DNA from: Clostridia bacterium
GTDB taxonomy: Bacteria > Bacillota > Clostridia > Oscillospirales > Acutalibacteraceae
DNA length: 14,536 bases
Direction of reading: 5' to 3'
NCBI GenBank assembly: GCA_900754145.1
Contig: CAAEBW010000013.1
Span: 1-14,536, forward strand
A model generated the notes under the pieces. That model saw only the letters and a list, made by a program, of their open reading frames with translations. It was not told where the DNA came from and did not search any database. This document shows positions 6,158 through 14,391 of the stretch, one piece after another. A program made the translations under genes and the position numbers. The number at the start of each line of letters is the position of its first letter. Position 1 is the stretch's first letter.

Positions 6158-9100
6158 CTATTTTATAAATTTCACATTTTCTTCACCTAAAATGCCGCTT
6201 AAAGCTAACAAAAGCCGCTCTGACGGGGTGATTTTAAGCCGTTCGGGGGCTTCAAGCTTCTTTTTCGTTTCGGTACAATATATGAAAACCGACGTATTTC
6301 CGTGAAAACGCTCCAAAATTTCCTTAACCGCAGCAAACTCTGCGCACTCGGTGTTTTTCACCTTTAAGTAAAGCCCGCTTTTGTATTTCGGCATCGTCTT
6401 ACCCTTTTCCGACTCGGGTATTTTTTCGAGCCTGTCGACCACAATTTCGGTATCCCTGTCCTCCCTTTCGGAAATCCTTCCGCTTATAATAAGCGGCTCA
6501 CCCGATGTAAGAAGCGGGCGGAACTCCGAGAGCACGGCGGCAAAAACCGTTATCGGGACCGAGCCGTCAATACCCTCGGCAAACCCCGAGCCCATTAAAT
6601 TATTGTTTCTAAGCTGGCGCACCTTAAAGCCCGAAACAAGCCCCGCGACCGTTACCCTTTCACCGTCGCGGTATTTATGCGCCGCTATATCGGATACCCT
6701 GTTAAGCTTTGCCGAAGATAAAAAACCCGCGTACTCGTCAAGCGGATGTCCCGAGAGGTAAAGCCCCGTCGCCTCCTTTTCAAGGGACAGAAGCATTTCC
6801 TTGGGCATTTCCTCGACCCTTTGCGGCTCGTATTTTACCGCGTCGCCCATTTCGTCAAACAGGTTTAGCTGACCCTCGGACGAAAAGCGCTTTTCGCTGT
6901 CGACCGCCGCCATAACGCCGTCGATATTATAAAGCATCTGTCTGCGGTTTTCGCCGAGGCCATCCATAGCGCCGCTTTTAATAAGCCCCTCAAGCGACTT
7001 GCGGTTGAACTCGCGCGAGTAATTTCTAAGGCAAAAATTGTACACCGAGGTATAAAGCCCGTTTTCCTCCCGCTCTTTTATGAGCCTTTCTATTATGCCC
7101 TGTCCGAGATTTTTTATTGCCATCAGTCCGAAGCGGATATTTTTCCCGTCGGGCGTAAAGCCCGCAAGGCTGTGATTTACCGAGGGTGGAAGAACCTTAA
7201 TACCCTCGCGCTTTAAATCGGCGGTGTAGAGGGCGATTTTAGAGCCGCTGTCCATCATAGAGGTCATAAGCGCCGCAAAGTATTCGGACGGATAGTGGCA
7301 TTTTAAATACGCAGTCCTGTACGCGACAAATGAATATGCCGCTGCGTGCGCCTTGTTAAAGGCATAGGAGCTGAAGCTTGACATATCGTCAAAAATCTTG
7401 TTGGCGGTCTCCTCGCTGACGCCGTTTTTAAGCGCGCCGCAGCACAGAATATTACCCTTTTCGTCCCGTTCGCCGTGGATAAAAAATTCCCGCTCCCGCT
7501 CCATAACCGCGTGCTTTTTCTTTGCCATAGCGCGCCTTACAATATCCGCTCTGCCCAGCGAATAGCCCGCAAGGGTTCTGAAGACCTGCATAACCTGCTC
7601 CTGATAGACAATACAGCCGTAGGTTACGTCAAGAATAGGCTTTAAAAGGGGCGTGTCGTATTTAATATCCTCGGGGTGGTGGCGGTTGTGGATATATTTA
7701 GGAATAGAATCCATAGGACCGGGGCGGTAAAGGGAGAGAATAGCCGTCAAATCCTCTATGCTGTTAGGTCCGAACTGCCTAAGTACGCTCTTCATTCCCT
7801 CCGATTCAAACTGGAAAACCCCGTCGGTAAGTCCCTTGCCCATCATTTTGTAGGTGTCATTATCGTCAAGCGGTATCTTCTCAATATCAAATAAGGGCTC
7901 TTTTTTCCTTATAAATTCCTGCGCGTCGGCAATAACCGTAAGGTTGCGAAGCCCCAAAAAATCCATTTTAAGGAGTCCCAGCTCGTCAAGCGCGGTCATT
8001 GTGTACTGGGTGACCACCGCCTCGTCATTTACGGCGAGGGGCACATATTCGGCAATCGGCTTGTCCGATATAACTACCCCCGCCGCGTGGGTGGAGGCGT
8101 GGCGCGGCATACCCTCTAATTTCATCGCCATATCGATAAGCTCTTTTATCTGCGGGTCGTTTTCGTAAAGGGTGCTAAGCTCCTTAGAGCCCGCCAAAGC
8201 CCTATTGATAGTCATTCCGAGTGACTGCGGAATGAGCTTTGCGGTTTTGTCGCAGACGGCGTAGGGAATATCCATAGCCCTGCCGACGTCCCTAATAGCC
8301 GCCCTTGCCGCCATTGTGCCGAAGGTGACAATCTGGGAAACGCGGTCGGAGCCGTACTTTTTTATAACGTAATCAATTACCTTTTGTCGGTTTACATAGC
8401 AAAAATCAATATCAAAATCGGGCATTGAAACCCTTTCGGGGTTTAGAAAACGCTCGAAATAAAGGTCATATTTTATAGGGTCTATACCCGTAATTCCTAT
8501 GCAGTATGCCGCAAGACTCGCCGCGCCCGAGCCTCTGCCCGGACCTACGGGTATACCGCGGCTTTTTGCATAGTTTACAAAATCGGCTACTATCAAATAG
8601 TAGTCAACATAGCCCATACGGTTTATAACGCCTAACTCGTAACTGAGGCGGTCGGTCACCGTTTTATCCGGGGTTTCGCCGTAAATTCTGTGCAGTCCCT
8701 CAAGACATTTTTCCTTAAAATATTCAAAATGGTCGCGCTCCCCTATATCAAAGCGGGGAAGCTTTATTTTGCCGAATTCAAAAGTAACACAGCACCGCTC
8801 GGCAATCTTGGCGGTATTTGTCAAGGCAGACGGCGTACCGCCGAAAAGCTTTGCCATTTCCTCGGCGGATTTTAGGTAAAACTCATTTGTTTTAAACTCA
8901 ATCGGGTTGTCCTCTGTGATTTTTGAGCCTGTCTGTATGCACAAAAGCACCTTGTGCATCTTAAAATCATCGTGATTAATATAATGCACATCGTTTGTCG
9001 CGACAAGCCCTATTCCCGTCTCCTCTGAAATTCTTATTAGCTGCGGATTAACCCTTTTTTGCTCCTCAATCCCGTGATCCTGAAGCTCTAAAAAGTAGTT

Positions 9101-9604
9101 TTTTTCGCCGAAGGTATCCCTGTACCAAAGCGCGGTTTCCTTTGCCTTGTCGTATTCGCCGTTTAATAAAAGCTGAGGAATTTCCCCCGCAAGGCAGGCG
9201 GAAAGGGCGATTATACCGCTGTGGTATTTTTTTAAAAGCTCGCGGTCGATACGCGGCTTTGAATAAAAGCCCTCGGTAAAGCCCGCCGATACAAGCTTTA
9301 TTAAATTGCGGTAGCCCTCGTTATTTTCACAAAGTAATACTAAGTGGCTGTAGCGGCTGTCCAAGCTCTTTTGCTTGTCAAAGCGGCTTCGGGGCGCAAC
9401 GTAAACCTCGCACCCGATAATCGGCTTAACCCCTTTTGAAAGAGCGTATTTGTAAAAGCTTATCACGCCGTACATAACGCCGTGGTCGGTGATCGCAAGC
9501 GCAGTTTGACCGAGCTGGGCCGCGCGGTCGATTAGCTGTTCAATGCGGCAGCAGCCGTCTAAAAGGCTGTACTCGGTATGCACATGCAGATGTGTAAAAT
9601 CCAT
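6158..9604 (-). CDS. dnaE: DNA polymerase III subunit alpha (DnaE)
   Basis: Replicative family C DNA polymerase, cytosolic, acting with the sliding clamp. It has 1148 residues from the ATG at 9604. An N-terminal PHP domain (HLHVHTEYSLLDG, 5-17) is followed by the polymerase core, with GPGRGSGA (354-361), the catalytic PDFDIDF (395-401; Asp398 and Asp400) and KMDFLGL (546-552; Asp548). A clamp-binding-like QLNLFD is at 912-917 and an OB-fold domain at about 983-1061. All nine expected PHP metal ligands seem present. An upstream TTG at 9661 would overlap whiA and has no advantage. The chosen ATG follows a very purine-rich SD and yields the canonical MDFTHLHVHTEY start. It begins 25 nt after whiA. 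Firmicutes usually also have PolC, so whether this is the main or the accessory polymerase cannot be told here. Confidence 0.97.
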   Translation of the reverse strand: MDFTHLHVHTEYSLLDGCCRIEQLIDRAAQLGQTALAITDHGVMYGVISFYKYALSKGVKPIIGCEVYVAPRSRFDKQKSLDSRYSHLVLLCENNEGYRNLIKLVSAGFTEGFYSKPRIDRELLKKYHSGIIALSACLAGEIPQLLLNGEYDKAKETALWYRDTFGEKNYFLELQDHGIEEQKRVNPQLIRISEETGIGLVATNDVHYINHDDFKMHKVLLCIQTGSKITEDNPIEFKTNEFYLKSAEEMAKLFGGTPSALTNTAKIAERCCVTFEFGKIKLPRFDIGERDHFEYFKEKCLEGLHRIYGETPDKTVTDRLSYELGVINRMGYVDYYLIVADFVNYAKSRGIPVGPGRGSGAASLAAYCIGITGIDPIKYDLYFERFLNPERVSMPDFDIDFCYVNRQKVIDYVIKKYGSDRVSQIVTFGTMAARAAIRDVGRAMDIPYAVCDKTAKLIPQSLGMTINRALAGSKELSTLYENDPQIKELIDMAMKLEGMPRHASTHAAGVVISDKPIAEYVPLAVNDEAVVTQYTMTALDELGLLKMDFLGLRNLTVIADAQEFIRKKEPLFDIEKIPLDDNDTYKMMGKGLTDGVFQFESEGMKSVLRQFGPNSIEDLTAILSLYRPGPMDSIPKYIHNRHHPEDIKYDTPLLKPILDVTYGCIVYQEQVMQVFRTLAGYSLGRADIVRRAMAKKKHAVMEREREFFIHGERDEKGNILCCGALKNGVSEETANKIFDDMSSFSSYAFNKAHAAAYSFVAYRTAYLKCHYPSEYFAALMTSMMDSGSKIALYTADLKREGIKVLPPSVNHSLAGFTPDGKNIRFGLMAIKNLGQGIIERLIKEREENGLYTSVYNFCLRNYSREFNRKSLEGLIKSGAMDGLGENRRQMLYNIDGVMAAVDSEKRFSSEGQLNLFDEMGDAVKYEPQRVEEMPKEMLLSLEKEATGLYLSGHPLDEYAGFLSSAKLNRVSDIAAHKYRDGERVTVAGLVSGFKVRQLRNNNLMGSGFAEGIDGSVPITVFAAVLSEFRPLLTSGEPLIISGRISEREDRDTEIVVDRLEKIPESEKGKTMPKYKSGLYLKVKNTECAEFAAVKEILERFHGNTSVFIYCTETKKKLEAPERLKITPSERLLLALSGILGEENVKFIK

Positions 9605-9607
9605 ACG

Positions 9608-9619
9608 CTCCCCTCCCTC
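9608..9619 (-). promoter_or_regulatory. Purine-rich ribosome binding site fixing the dnaE start
   Basis: GAGGGAGGGGAG on the minus strand lies just upstream of the ATG at 9602-9604. It supports this start over the TTG at 9661, which lies inside the end of whiA. Confidence 0.75.
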
Positions 9620-9629
9620 AAAACGGTTT

Positions 9630-10526
9630 TCAGCGGTTTTTAAGCTCTGTGTAAATTTCAATAATTTTATTAAGACGGTGGTTAAGCCCCGATACGGTGA
9701 TATGCTCGCTTGAAAGGTTGCAAAGCTCCTTTAAGGTCGCCTGCGGATTGCCCTCGCGGAGCAGAGCCGCCTTTAAAAGCTCCTCGGGCAGACTGTCAAG
9801 CCTGTCGGTTCTTCTTAAATATTCAATCGCTCTGCGCTGTTTAATAGAAGCCTCGACGGTTTTTGAAATATTCGCACTGTCGCAGTTATTCGCGCGGTTT
9901 ATATTATTTTTAACGCTTTTCATTATTTTAGTATCTATAAAATCAAGCGTCCTGTGCGGAACGCCCATAAGGGTAAGCAGGTCTTCGATAAGCCCGCTTT
10001 CCTTTGTGTAAAGCACCGCCGTCTTGCCGCGCTCTGTTTTTTTAAGGGTAATTCCGTGTGCCGATAAAAGCTCCGAAAATTCCTCAGCAATACCGCCGTT
10101 TCTTATCATAAACTCGGCGCGGTACTCCTTTTCGGGGTCGTTTATGTTTCCGCAGGCTAAAAAAGCCCCGCGAACAAAGCTTTGAAAGCAGCATTCGCGG
10201 CTTATTATTTCGGAATTAATAGGGCTTTCGGCTATGCCGTAATCGTATGCGGCGAGGATTTTAAGCCTGTCCGCCTCGGAGACCACCTCCGCTTTATAGG
10301 TAGGCCGTACACTCCCGCCCTCTGTGATTACCGCCCTTGCATTAAAAATTTCATCAAGTAAAAGGGCGTAATACTCCGCAACTTCCTTATTATTTGTCTG
10401 CATAGAAATGCGCTTTACCGAAAACGACCTGCTAAAGAGCATAAATCCGTATACAAGTGGCAATTTACAGCATTCCGACACCCTTATTCCCGCAAGCTCG
10501 TTTTTAACATCCTTACAAAACGACAT
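9630..10526 (-). CDS. whiA: DNA-binding protein WhiA
   Basis: A 298-residue WhiA protein, found across Gram-positive bacteria. It combines a degenerate LAGLIDADG homing-endonuclease fold with a C-terminal helix-turn-helix. In Streptomyces it activates sporulation-septation genes; in Bacillus it binds the nucleoid and affects division and chromosome segregation. The family segment FVRGAFLACGNINDP is at 117-131, NRANNCDSANISK at 210-222, and the helix-turn-helix with SGLNHRLNKI at 279-288. The ATG at 10524-10526 is 5 nt after the rapZ stop. I see no SD in the 30 nt before it, which fits translational coupling to rapZ. In most relatives a YvcK/GlmR gene separates rapZ from whiA; here they are adjacent. 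It is followed by dnaE after 25 nt. Confidence 0.96.
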   Translation of the reverse strand: MSFCKDVKNELAGIRVSECCKLPLVYGFMLFSRSFSVKRISMQTNNKEVAEYYALLLDEIFNARAVITEGGSVRPTYKAEVVSEADRLKILAAYDYGIAESPINSEIISRECCFQSFVRGAFLACGNINDPEKEYRAEFMIRNGGIAEEFSELLSAHGITLKKTERGKTAVLYTKESGLIEDLLTLMGVPHRTLDFIDTKIMKSVKNNINRANNCDSANISKTVEASIKQRRAIEYLRRTDRLDSLPEELLKAALLREGNPQATLKELCNLSSEHITVSGLNHRLNKIIEIYTELKNR

Positions 10527-10531
10527 AATTT

Positions 10532-11392
10532 TTAATGCTTATAAATATCGCGGTGCTCTATCGAGCAGTTGTAATTTTCGTTTATCAAATGCTCGCCGAT
10601 AAGCTTTGCAAAGGTGACCGAGCGGTGCTTACCGCCCGTACAGCCGATTGAAATTATAAGCTGGCTTTTGCCCTCCTTAGCGTAAAGCGGTACGGCGCAG
10701 TCGATAAAGCTGATCAGACGGGACAAAAACTCCTTACTGTCCTCGCTTGCCATAACATAGTCCCTTACCTCTTTATCAAGCCCGGTTTTCTCCTTAAGCT
10801 CCTCAACATAAAAGGGGTTGGGAAGACAGCGTACATCAACCACCAAATCCGCCTCGGTATCCGAGCCGTACTTAAAGCCGAAGGACTTGCACTGAATTTT
10901 AAGCACATTGCTTACACTGCCGCAAAAAATATTTGAAAGCTGAACCTTTAGCTGAGAAATCGAGATATGGCTGGTATCAACAATATAGTCGGACATATAC
11001 CGTATTTTTTTGAGCATCTCCCGCTCCTTTTTAACGGCGGCGGAAACCGACATATTTTCATTGTCGGCAAGAGGATGCTTGCGGCGGTTTTCCTTATAGC
11101 GCCTTATAAGCACATCGTCCGCCGCGTCAAGGAAGAGGATTTTATAATCGGTATGATTATTTTTAAGGCTGGTTAAAACGTCCTCAATCTCATTAAACAG
11201 AATACCGCCGCGCATATCGGTGACAATCGCCATTTTGTTAAGCAGGTCGCCGCTCCTTGCGGAAAGCTCGACAAACGAGGGGATTATTGCGGGCGGAATG
11301 TTATCAACGCAGTAAAAGCCGATGTCCTCAAGAACATTCGCCGCCTGCGACTTGCCCGCTCCCGACATTCCCGTTACAATTAAAAGATCCAT
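10532..11392 (-). CDS. rapZ: RNase adapter protein RapZ / YvcJ-type nucleotide-binding protein
   Basis: A 286-residue P-loop protein. In E. coli RapZ binds the small RNAs GlmY and GlmZ and guides RNase E, controlling glucosamine-6-phosphate synthesis; the Bacillus homologue YvcJ hydrolyses GTP and its role is less clear. The Walker A motif GMSGAGKS is at 8-15, the characteristic DIGFYCVDNIP at 23-33, and a possible Walker B strand ILFLDA at 85-90. The C-terminal domain carries SFGFKYG (170-176), CTGGKHRSV (251-259) and HRD (280-282). The ATG at 11392 begins 2 nt after the murB stop, and its AGGAGG lies within the last codons of murB, so the two are translationally coupled. The murB-rapZ-whiA order is conserved in Gram-positives and suggests a role linked to amino sugars or cell wall. 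Confidence 0.96.
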   Translation of the reverse strand: MDLLIVTGMSGAGKSQAANVLEDIGFYCVDNIPPAIIPSFVELSARSGDLLNKMAIVTDMRGGILFNEIEDVLTSLKNNHTDYKILFLDAADDVLIRRYKENRRKHPLADNENMSVSAAVKKEREMLKKIRYMSDYIVDTSHISISQLKVQLSNIFCGSVSNVLKIQCKSFGFKYGSDTEADLVVDVRCLPNPFYVEELKEKTGLDKEVRDYVMASEDSKEFLSRLISFIDCAVPLYAKEGKSQLIISIGCTGGKHRSVTFAKLIGEHLINENYNCSIEHRDIYKH

Positions 11393-11394
11393 TT

Positions 11395-12312
11395 TTAATC
11401 CTCCTTTTCCTCTCTTCCTACAAATATGACCTCGCGTTCTAATTTTACGCCGTCATGGGCTAAAACCGTATCGCTTACCTTACGGCTGAGCCTTTTCACA
11501 TCCTCACAGGTCGCTCCGCCGCGGTTTATTATAAAGCCCGCGTGCTTCTCACTTACCTGCGCGCCGCCCACAGCCGCTCCCTTAAGCCCGTTTTTTTCTA
11601 TAAGCGCGCCCGCGAAATAACCCTCGGGTCTTTTAAAAAAGCTGCCCGCGCTCGGGTATTCAAGGGGTTGTTTTGATTTTCTGCGGCTTATATAGTCCTC
11701 CATTTTTTCTTCAATTTCTTTTTTATCGCCTTTTTTAAGCCGCAGCACCGTGCTTACCACCGTCATTCCGTTTTCCTTAAACACGCTTTTGCGGTATCCG
11801 AAATTCATATCCCCGGCATTTACTTTAATAAGCGTTCCGTCCGCCGTCAGACATTCGGCGCTTAATACTACATTAGCCATTTCTCCGCCGTAGGCGCCCG
11901 CGTTCATATAAACCGCGCCGCCAATGCTCCCCGGTATTCCGTAGGCAAACTCAAGACCCGTAAGGGAGCTTTCAAGCGCCGCCCTGCAACCGTCCGAAAG
12001 CGCCGCCCCTGCGCCGCAGGTAATTTCCTCCCCCGCAACCGAAATACCGTTAAGCCCCGCGAGGCTTATTGCCGCGCCCTCTAACCCTAAGTCGGAAACC
12101 AAAAGGTTTGAGCCCTTTCCGATAATAAAGTGCGGAACACTAAGCTCGCCGCACCTTTTAAGCACGGCTGAAAGCTCTGTGACTGAGCGCACGCAAATAA
12201 AAATATCCGCCGCTCCCCCGATTTTAAAGCTGGTATGACGGCTCATAGGCTCGTTAAGCTTATACTCTATTGAATTTTCCCCGCAAAACTCTTTTAAAGC
12301 TTGAAGACTCAT
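11395..12312 (-). CDS. murB: UDP-N-acetylenolpyruvoylglucosamine reductase
   Basis: Cytosolic flavoenzyme that uses NADPH to reduce UDP-GlcNAc-enolpyruvate to UDP-N-acetylmuramate, the second committed step of peptidoglycan precursor synthesis. The 305 residues fit the shorter type II MurB of Gram-positives. FAD-binding segments are IGKGSNLLVSD (64-74) and GIPGSIGGAVYMNAGAYGG (125-143). YRKS (173-176), the catalytic serine in PSAGSFFKRP (Ser224) and the late glutamate in LEREV (Glu292) are all present. The ATG at 12310-12312 follows CGGAG at 5-nt spacing and lies 20 nt after the ROK kinase stop. The 3' end contains the SD for rapZ. Together with the D-Ala-D-Ala carboxypeptidase gene it gives the window a cell-wall theme alongside glycolysis. 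Confidence 0.97.
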   Translation of the reverse strand: MSLQALKEFCGENSIEYKLNEPMSRHTSFKIGGAADIFICVRSVTELSAVLKRCGELSVPHFIIGKGSNLLVSDLGLEGAAISLAGLNGISVAGEEITCGAGAALSDGCRAALESSLTGLEFAYGIPGSIGGAVYMNAGAYGGEMANVVLSAECLTADGTLIKVNAGDMNFGYRKSVFKENGMTVVSTVLRLKKGDKKEIEEKMEDYISRRKSKQPLEYPSAGSFFKRPEGYFAGALIEKNGLKGAAVGGAQVSEKHAGFIINRGGATCEDVKRLSRKVSDTVLAHDGVKLEREVIFVGREEKED

Positions 12313-12332
12313 AACCGCTCCGATTTTAAAAA

Positions 12333-13289
12333 TTATTTATACAGCTCGCAAAGATACGCCGCGCCGATTATTCCCGCGTCGTTCCCAAGCTCGGCAACCT
12401 TTATCTCGGCGTTTTTCTCGATATTTCTCGCGTAGTTTTCGCCCTCTAAGAAAGCCTTTATCGGCTTAATCAGATTGTCGCCCTCTTTTGAAATTCCGCC
12501 GCCTATGCAAAGCACGTCGGGCTGGAATATGTTTATATTATTGGAAACACCGACCGCGACATATTCAACGTATTTGTCAACTACCGCCTTGCCTGCCGCG
12601 TCGCCCTTACGCATAGCGTCAAAGGCGGTTCTGCCGTCGACCTTGTTAATATCGTTTCCGCAAAGCTCCCACATAACCGATTTCGGGTATTTTATCATCG
12701 CCTGCTTGGTCTGGCGTATAAGGGCGGTCGCCGAGGCATACGCCTCCCAACAGCCCTGTCTGCCGCAGGAGCACATCTCGCCGCCCATGGCGATAACGGT
12801 ATGACCGAGCTCCGCGCCCGCGTAATTAGAGCCCGAGTAAATCTTGCCGTCGATTATGACGCCGCCGCCTACGCCCGTACCCAGGGTTATTGCAATAAAG
12901 TTGTTCGTTCCTCTGCCCGCGCCCGCGATATACTCGCCGTAAGCCGCCGCGTTGGCGTCGTTTTCAATGTAAAAATCCACCCCCATACGCTCCTTAAGCA
13001 TTTTCGCCATAGGAACATTATAAAAGCCTAAATTATTGGCGTAGCAAACCACGCCGTGTATGGGGTCGATAGCCCCAGGCGAGCCTACGCCCATAGACTC
13101 AATATCACTGACCTTCAGTCCCGCATTCTCGATTGCCATATTCGCCGCCTTAACCATATCGTCTATAACCTCTTCGGCGGGACGGGGCAGATTGGTTTTG
13201 ATTTTTCCCGTGGCGACAATATTATAATTATCGTCCACAACACCCGCAACAATATTAGTTCCTCCGAGATCAATTCCAAGCTTATACAT
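12333..13289 (-). CDS. glcK: ROK-family sugar kinase, probable glucokinase
   Basis: Probably phosphorylates free glucose to glucose-6-phosphate with ATP in the cytosol. The 318 residues carry the ROK pattern: phosphate loop DLGGTN (7-12), catalytic Asp in ENDANAAAYGE (Asp111), GTGVGGGVI (137-145), the sugar-contacting ELGH (160-163) and the structural zinc site formed by His163 with Cys173, Cys175 and Cys180 (CSCGRQGCWE). There is no N-terminal helix-turn-helix, so it is an enzyme and not a ROK repressor. The ATG at 13287-13289 follows AGGAG by 9 nt, and the gene starts 33 nt after hprK. The setting beside hprK, with pgi and pfkA in the window, favours glucokinase; other hexose or amino-sugar specificity (for example N-acetylmannosamine) cannot be excluded from sequence alone. 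Confidence 0.9.
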   Translation of the reverse strand: MYKLGIDLGGTNIVAGVVDDNYNIVATGKIKTNLPRPAEEVIDDMVKAANMAIENAGLKVSDIESMGVGSPGAIDPIHGVVCYANNLGFYNVPMAKMLKERMGVDFYIENDANAAAYGEYIAGAGRGTNNFIAITLGTGVGGGVIIDGKIYSGSNYAGAELGHTVIAMGGEMCSCGRQGCWEAYASATALIRQTKQAMIKYPKSVMWELCGNDINKVDGRTAFDAMRKGDAAGKAVVDKYVEYVAVGVSNNINIFQPDVLCIGGGISKEGDNLIKPIKAFLEGENYARNIEKNAEIKVAELGNDAGIIGAAYLCELYK

Positions 13290-13322
13290 TTTTTTACACT
13301 CCTAAATTATTATTGTTATTAT

Positions 13323-14291
13323 TTAAAACGGATCCACCGTTTTAGAACCGTCACCCACGTTCTCCGCGTCCTCGGTCATACCGAGCTTTTGAAGCAGATC
13401 CTGCGCCGCGTTATAGCCGAGCTTTTTCTGCCTGTTGTTCATGGCGGCAACCTCGATTATAACCGCAAGGTTGCGTCCGGGCTTTACGGGGATTGTATGC
13501 GAGGGCACTTCCAGCCCCAAAATGCTTGTGGTCTGGTTTTCAAGGCCCATACGGTCATAGACCTTGTTGACGTCCCACGGCTCCATATTTATTACAAGGT
13601 CAATCTTCTCGGTAAGCTTGACCGCGCCCGCGCCGAAAATACGGCTTGCATTAATAATACCTATTCCGCGAAGCTCGATAAAATGCCTGATATTATCGGG
13701 CGCAGAGCCTACAAGCGACTTGTTTGAAACACGGCGAATCTCGACCGCGTCGTCGGCTATCAGACGGTGTCCGCGTTTGATAAGCTCAATAGCCGTTTCG
13801 CTCTTACCTACACCGCTTTCGCCGAGCAAAAGTATACCCTCGCCGTATACCTCAACAAGCACGCCGTGCCTGGTGACCCTCGGCGCGAGGCAGAGATTCA
13901 GATACGCGATAAGCGCCGCGGTAAAGGCAGAGGTGGATTCCCCCGTTCTAAGCAGCGGCACGCCGTATTCCTTAGCTATTTTTACATACACATCGCCGAC
14001 GTCCAAATCACGGCATATTATAACCGCGGCAGGCTTGTGGGAGAAAAACTCGCGCAGTCTGCTCTCCGCCTTTTCGGGGGTAAATCGGAGGATAAAGCCC
14101 TCCTCGCTTTTTCCGATAATCTGAATTCTTTTTTCGTCAAAGAATTCAAAATATCCCGCCATATGAAGCCCGGGGCGGTTGATTTCGGTCGTGGTGATTT
14201 TGATTTTTTCGGGATTATCGGGCATATTCAGCTGTTCAAGCGAAAATTCCGCAATAATCTTTTCAAGAGATATGGTAAAATTGGTATGCAT
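13323..14291 (-). CDS. hprK: HPr kinase/phosphorylase
   Basis: Bifunctional cytosolic enzyme that phosphorylates and dephosphorylates Ser46 of HPr, setting carbon catabolite repression in Firmicutes. In characterised enzymes fructose-1,6-bisphosphate favours kinase activity and phosphate favours phosphorylase activity. The 322 residues contain the catalytic His in RHGVLVEV (His142), Walker A GESGVGKS (157-164), the acidic ADDAVEI (179-185), the HprK signature ELRGIGIINASRIFG (206-220) and the C-terminal VKPGRNLA followed by MNNRQKKLGYNAA. The frame remains open upstream, but the ATG at 14291 is preferred: AAAGGA and GAGG lie just before it, and the N terminus then matches the family. The gene for HPr is not in the window. 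It is the first gene of the long unit that runs into the ROK kinase and murB. Confidence 0.97.
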   Translation of the reverse strand: MHTNFTISLEKIIAEFSLEQLNMPDNPEKIKITTTEINRPGLHMAGYFEFFDEKRIQIIGKSEEGFILRFTPEKAESRLREFFSHKPAAVIICRDLDVGDVYVKIAKEYGVPLLRTGESTSAFTAALIAYLNLCLAPRVTRHGVLVEVYGEGILLLGESGVGKSETAIELIKRGHRLIADDAVEIRRVSNKSLVGSAPDNIRHFIELRGIGIINASRIFGAGAVKLTEKIDLVINMEPWDVNKVYDRMGLENQTTSILGLEVPSHTIPVKPGRNLAVIIEVAAMNNRQKKLGYNAAQDLLQKLGMTEDAENVGDGSKTVDPF

Positions 14292-14328
14292 ATCCTCACC
14301 GTCCTTTAATTTACTATATACCGATTTT

Positions 14329-14357
14329 ATTATAATATAAACAATGTAAAAAAGCAA
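14329..14357 (-). promoter_or_regulatory. Candidate sigma-A promoter for the hprK unit
   Basis: On the minus strand a perfect -10, TATAAT (14329-14334), lies 17 nt after TTGCTT (14352-14357), a weak -35 matching three of six bases. The region between is AT-rich. The transcript would start about 30 nt before the hprK ATG. The location at the head of the gene run supports it; the -35 is the weak point. Confidence 0.5.
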
Positions 14358-14391
14358 AACATTTTATTGTTTTTTGTGTATAAATTTGAAG

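Noticed and set aside
9605..9661. Upstream TTG start for dnaE
   Set aside because: It would overlap the end of whiA and precede the canonical MDFTHLHVHTEY start, which has a strong SD of its own.
13056..13727. Long plus-strand open frame of 223 codons opposite hprK and the ROK kinase
   Set aside because: It spans the hprK-ROK junction antisense to two well-supported enzymes and shows no recognisable motif. It is a compositional shadow.
13767..14309. Plus-strand open frame of 180 codons opposite hprK
   Set aside because: Antisense to the HprK P-loop region; no independent support.
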